A stretch of DNA of 64,000 nucleotides, from contig NZ_JACHYB010000001.1 in assembly GCF_014192515.1 (NCBI RefSeq), positions 1,860,001 to 1,924,000 on the forward strand, written 5' to 3'. Shown here piece by piece: positions 63,102 to 64,000 of this stretch. This DNA is from Microbacter margulisiae (GTDB lineage: Bacteria; Bacteroidota; Bacteroidia; Bacteroidales; Paludibacteraceae). Numbering within the stretch: the stretch's first letter is position 1; the number at the start of each line of letters is the position of its first letter. The translations under genes and the position numbers were made by a program. Under the pieces are notes generated by a model. The model saw nothing but the letters and a program-made list of their open reading frames with translations. It was not told where the DNA came from and made no database searches.

Positions 63102-64000
63102 ATGACACTTTATCCAAAATTGATTTTAGATGCTCTTGTGCATGTCCGTTATCCCGGCACAGGAGTTGACGTGGTAACGGCAAACATGGTGGAGGACAAC
63201 ATTCGTATTGAAGGCAACAAGGTATCGTTCTCTTTAATCTTTGAAAAACCAAATGATCCATTTGTCAAATCAGTCGTCAAAGCTTGCGAACAAGCTATCC
63301 TGACATACGTTGGAGCAGAAGTTGAAATTGCAGGAAATATTACAGTAAAAATAAAAGAGGTACAACATACGGTGCCGGAAAAACCGTTACAGGGAGTAAA
63401 ACACATTGTAGCTGTTTTCTCAGGCAAAGGCGGTGTTGGAAAATCCACTGTAGCGGCCAACCTGTCTGTTGCCATGATGAAACTGGGATACCGGGTCGGC
63501 TTGCTGGATGCTGATATTTACGGGCCTTCTGTTCCGAAAATGTTTAACGTTGAAGATGCCCAACCTTTTGTTGAGAAAATCAATGGCAAAGATCTTATTG
63601 TCCCGGTTGAACAATACGGCATGAAAATCTTATCAATCGGATTTTTTGTCGACCGCACCAATGCACTGGTTTGGCGTGGAGCCATGATCACTACAGCCAT
63701 CAAACAATTAATCAACGATGCCAGTTGGGGCGATCTGGATTATCTTTTTCTGGATATGCCTCCGGGAACAGGAGATATTCCTTTAACGGTAGTGCAAACC
63801 GTAAAGCTATCCGGGGTTATTGTTGTTGGAACGCCACAGGAAGTTGCATTAGCCGACGTACGTAAAGGCGTCAACATGTTTACCAATAAAAATATTGATG
63901 TGCCTGTGTTAGGCGTAGTAGAAAACATGGCATGGTTTACGCCGGCAGAATTACCTAATAATAAATATTACATCTTTGGCAAAGAGGGATGCAAACGACT
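63102..64000 (+). CDS. apbC: Mrp/ApbC-type iron-sulfur carrier ATPase, N-terminal part (runs off the right edge)
   Basis: The frame opens at ATG 63102 (MTLYPKLILDALVHVRYPGTGVDVV) and is still open at the window end, about 299 codons. Residues 1-95 are a MIP18/DUF59-like domain, typical of Mrp proteins fused to it. The ATPase follows with a deviant Walker A, SGKGGVGKSTVAANL (about 106-120), LLDADIYGPSVPKMF, and LFLDMPPGTGDIPLTV. Proteins of this type carry and transfer Fe-S clusters in the cytosol. An upstream ATG at 63094 meets a stop after three codons. The C-terminal part with the CxxC cluster site lies outside the window. Confidence 0.92.
   Translation, partial: MTLYPKLILDALVHVRYPGTGVDVVTANMVEDNIRIEGNKVSFSLIFEKPNDPFVKSVVKACEQAILTYVGAEVEIAGNITVKIKEVQHTVPEKPLQGVKHIVAVFSGKGGVGKSTVAANLSVAMMKLGYRVGLLDADIYGPSVPKMFNVEDAQPFVEKINGKDLIVPVEQYGMKILSIGFFVDRTNALVWRGAMITTAIKQLINDASWGDLDYLFLDMPPGTGDIPLTVVQTVKLSGVIVVGTPQEVALADVRKGVNMFTNKNIDVPVLGVVENMAWFTPAELPNNKYYIFGKEGCKR

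Noticed and set aside
1..64000. tRNA or rRNA genes
   Set aside because: I looked for CCA-ended cloverleaf patterns and conserved rRNA blocks by eye and saw none; a dedicated scan could still find a tRNA.

Overview
The window comes from a bacterium of the phylum Bacteroidota, most likely order Bacteroidales. The evidence is the recurring TAnnTTTG promoter box, a fused SecDF, TonB-type outer-membrane barrels, TPR-plus-helix-turn-helix regulators, a mraZ-to-murG division cluster with Bacteroidota-type FtsL and PASTA-tailed PBP, GNAT-type lipid acyltransferase and DUF4491 proteins. MurE carries the DNPR motif of meso-diaminopimelate enzymes, so the wall is probably Gram-negative A1gamma type. I cannot assign a genus.

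Layout. 0-1 kb: end of gltX. 1-1.9 kb: a structured dispersed repeat whose sister lies at 57.7-58.35 kb. 1.9-13.8 kb: an envelope/nutrient region with a lipoprotein, a TPR-type membrane regulator, two outer-membrane beta-barrel receptors around an alpha/beta hydrolase, a GyrI-like protein, a GH13 lipoprotein and a frameshifted methyltransferase. 13.9-14.8 kb: a phage-type repressor with operator-like repeats and a small membrane ORF. 15-21.2 kb: secDF, murF, an O-methyltransferase and a FecCD-type permease. 21.2-30.5 kb: an accessory island. 30.5-36.5 kb: the FecE-type ATPase, two Hsp20 genes, a nuclease/phosphatase-fold protein, a metallo-hydrolase, DUF4491, a thioesterase and a GlsB/OlsB-like acyltransferase. 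36.8-47.8 kb: the division and peptidoglycan cluster mraZ-rsmH-ftsL-pbp-murE-mraY-murD-(small membrane gene)-ftsW-murG. 47.9-56 kb: a gene-poor, repeat-rich zone with a dead REP-associated transposase, small hypothetical genes, a 21-bp minisatellite and a Crp-like regulator. 56-64 kb: housekeeping genes ettA, a Cys/Met-metabolism PLP enzyme, pgk, folE, trmB and the start of an Mrp/ApbC gene.

The most interesting part is the island at 21.2-30.5 kb. It lies between a siderophore/cobalamin-type permease and the ATPase that would be its natural partner, so it probably split a transport operon. It begins with a tyrosine recombinase whose C-terminus resembles integron integrases and whose N-terminus carries three copies of a W-rich module. 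Four gene units follow on the same strand. Three boundaries have attC-like ends (R''-like ..TAAC and R'-like GTTATG); one is an intact, doubly nested hairpin of about 128 nt, one was interrupted by an IS1182-type element with an AGACT target duplication, and one is split by about 700 nt of structured non-coding DNA. Cargo includes two class II Fic proteins, the first with a perfect palindromic operator pair over its promoter. I read this as an integron-like cassette array in the same-orientation (inverse) arrangement; the recombinase type and attC function are inferences that need searches and folding to test.

The division cluster stops after murG: murC, ftsQ, ftsA and ftsZ, which commonly follow in Bacteroidota, are absent, and a transposase fragment sits at the break. 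Gene starts were moved inward from the longest frame where a signal peptide, ribosome-binding site or promoter position demanded it.
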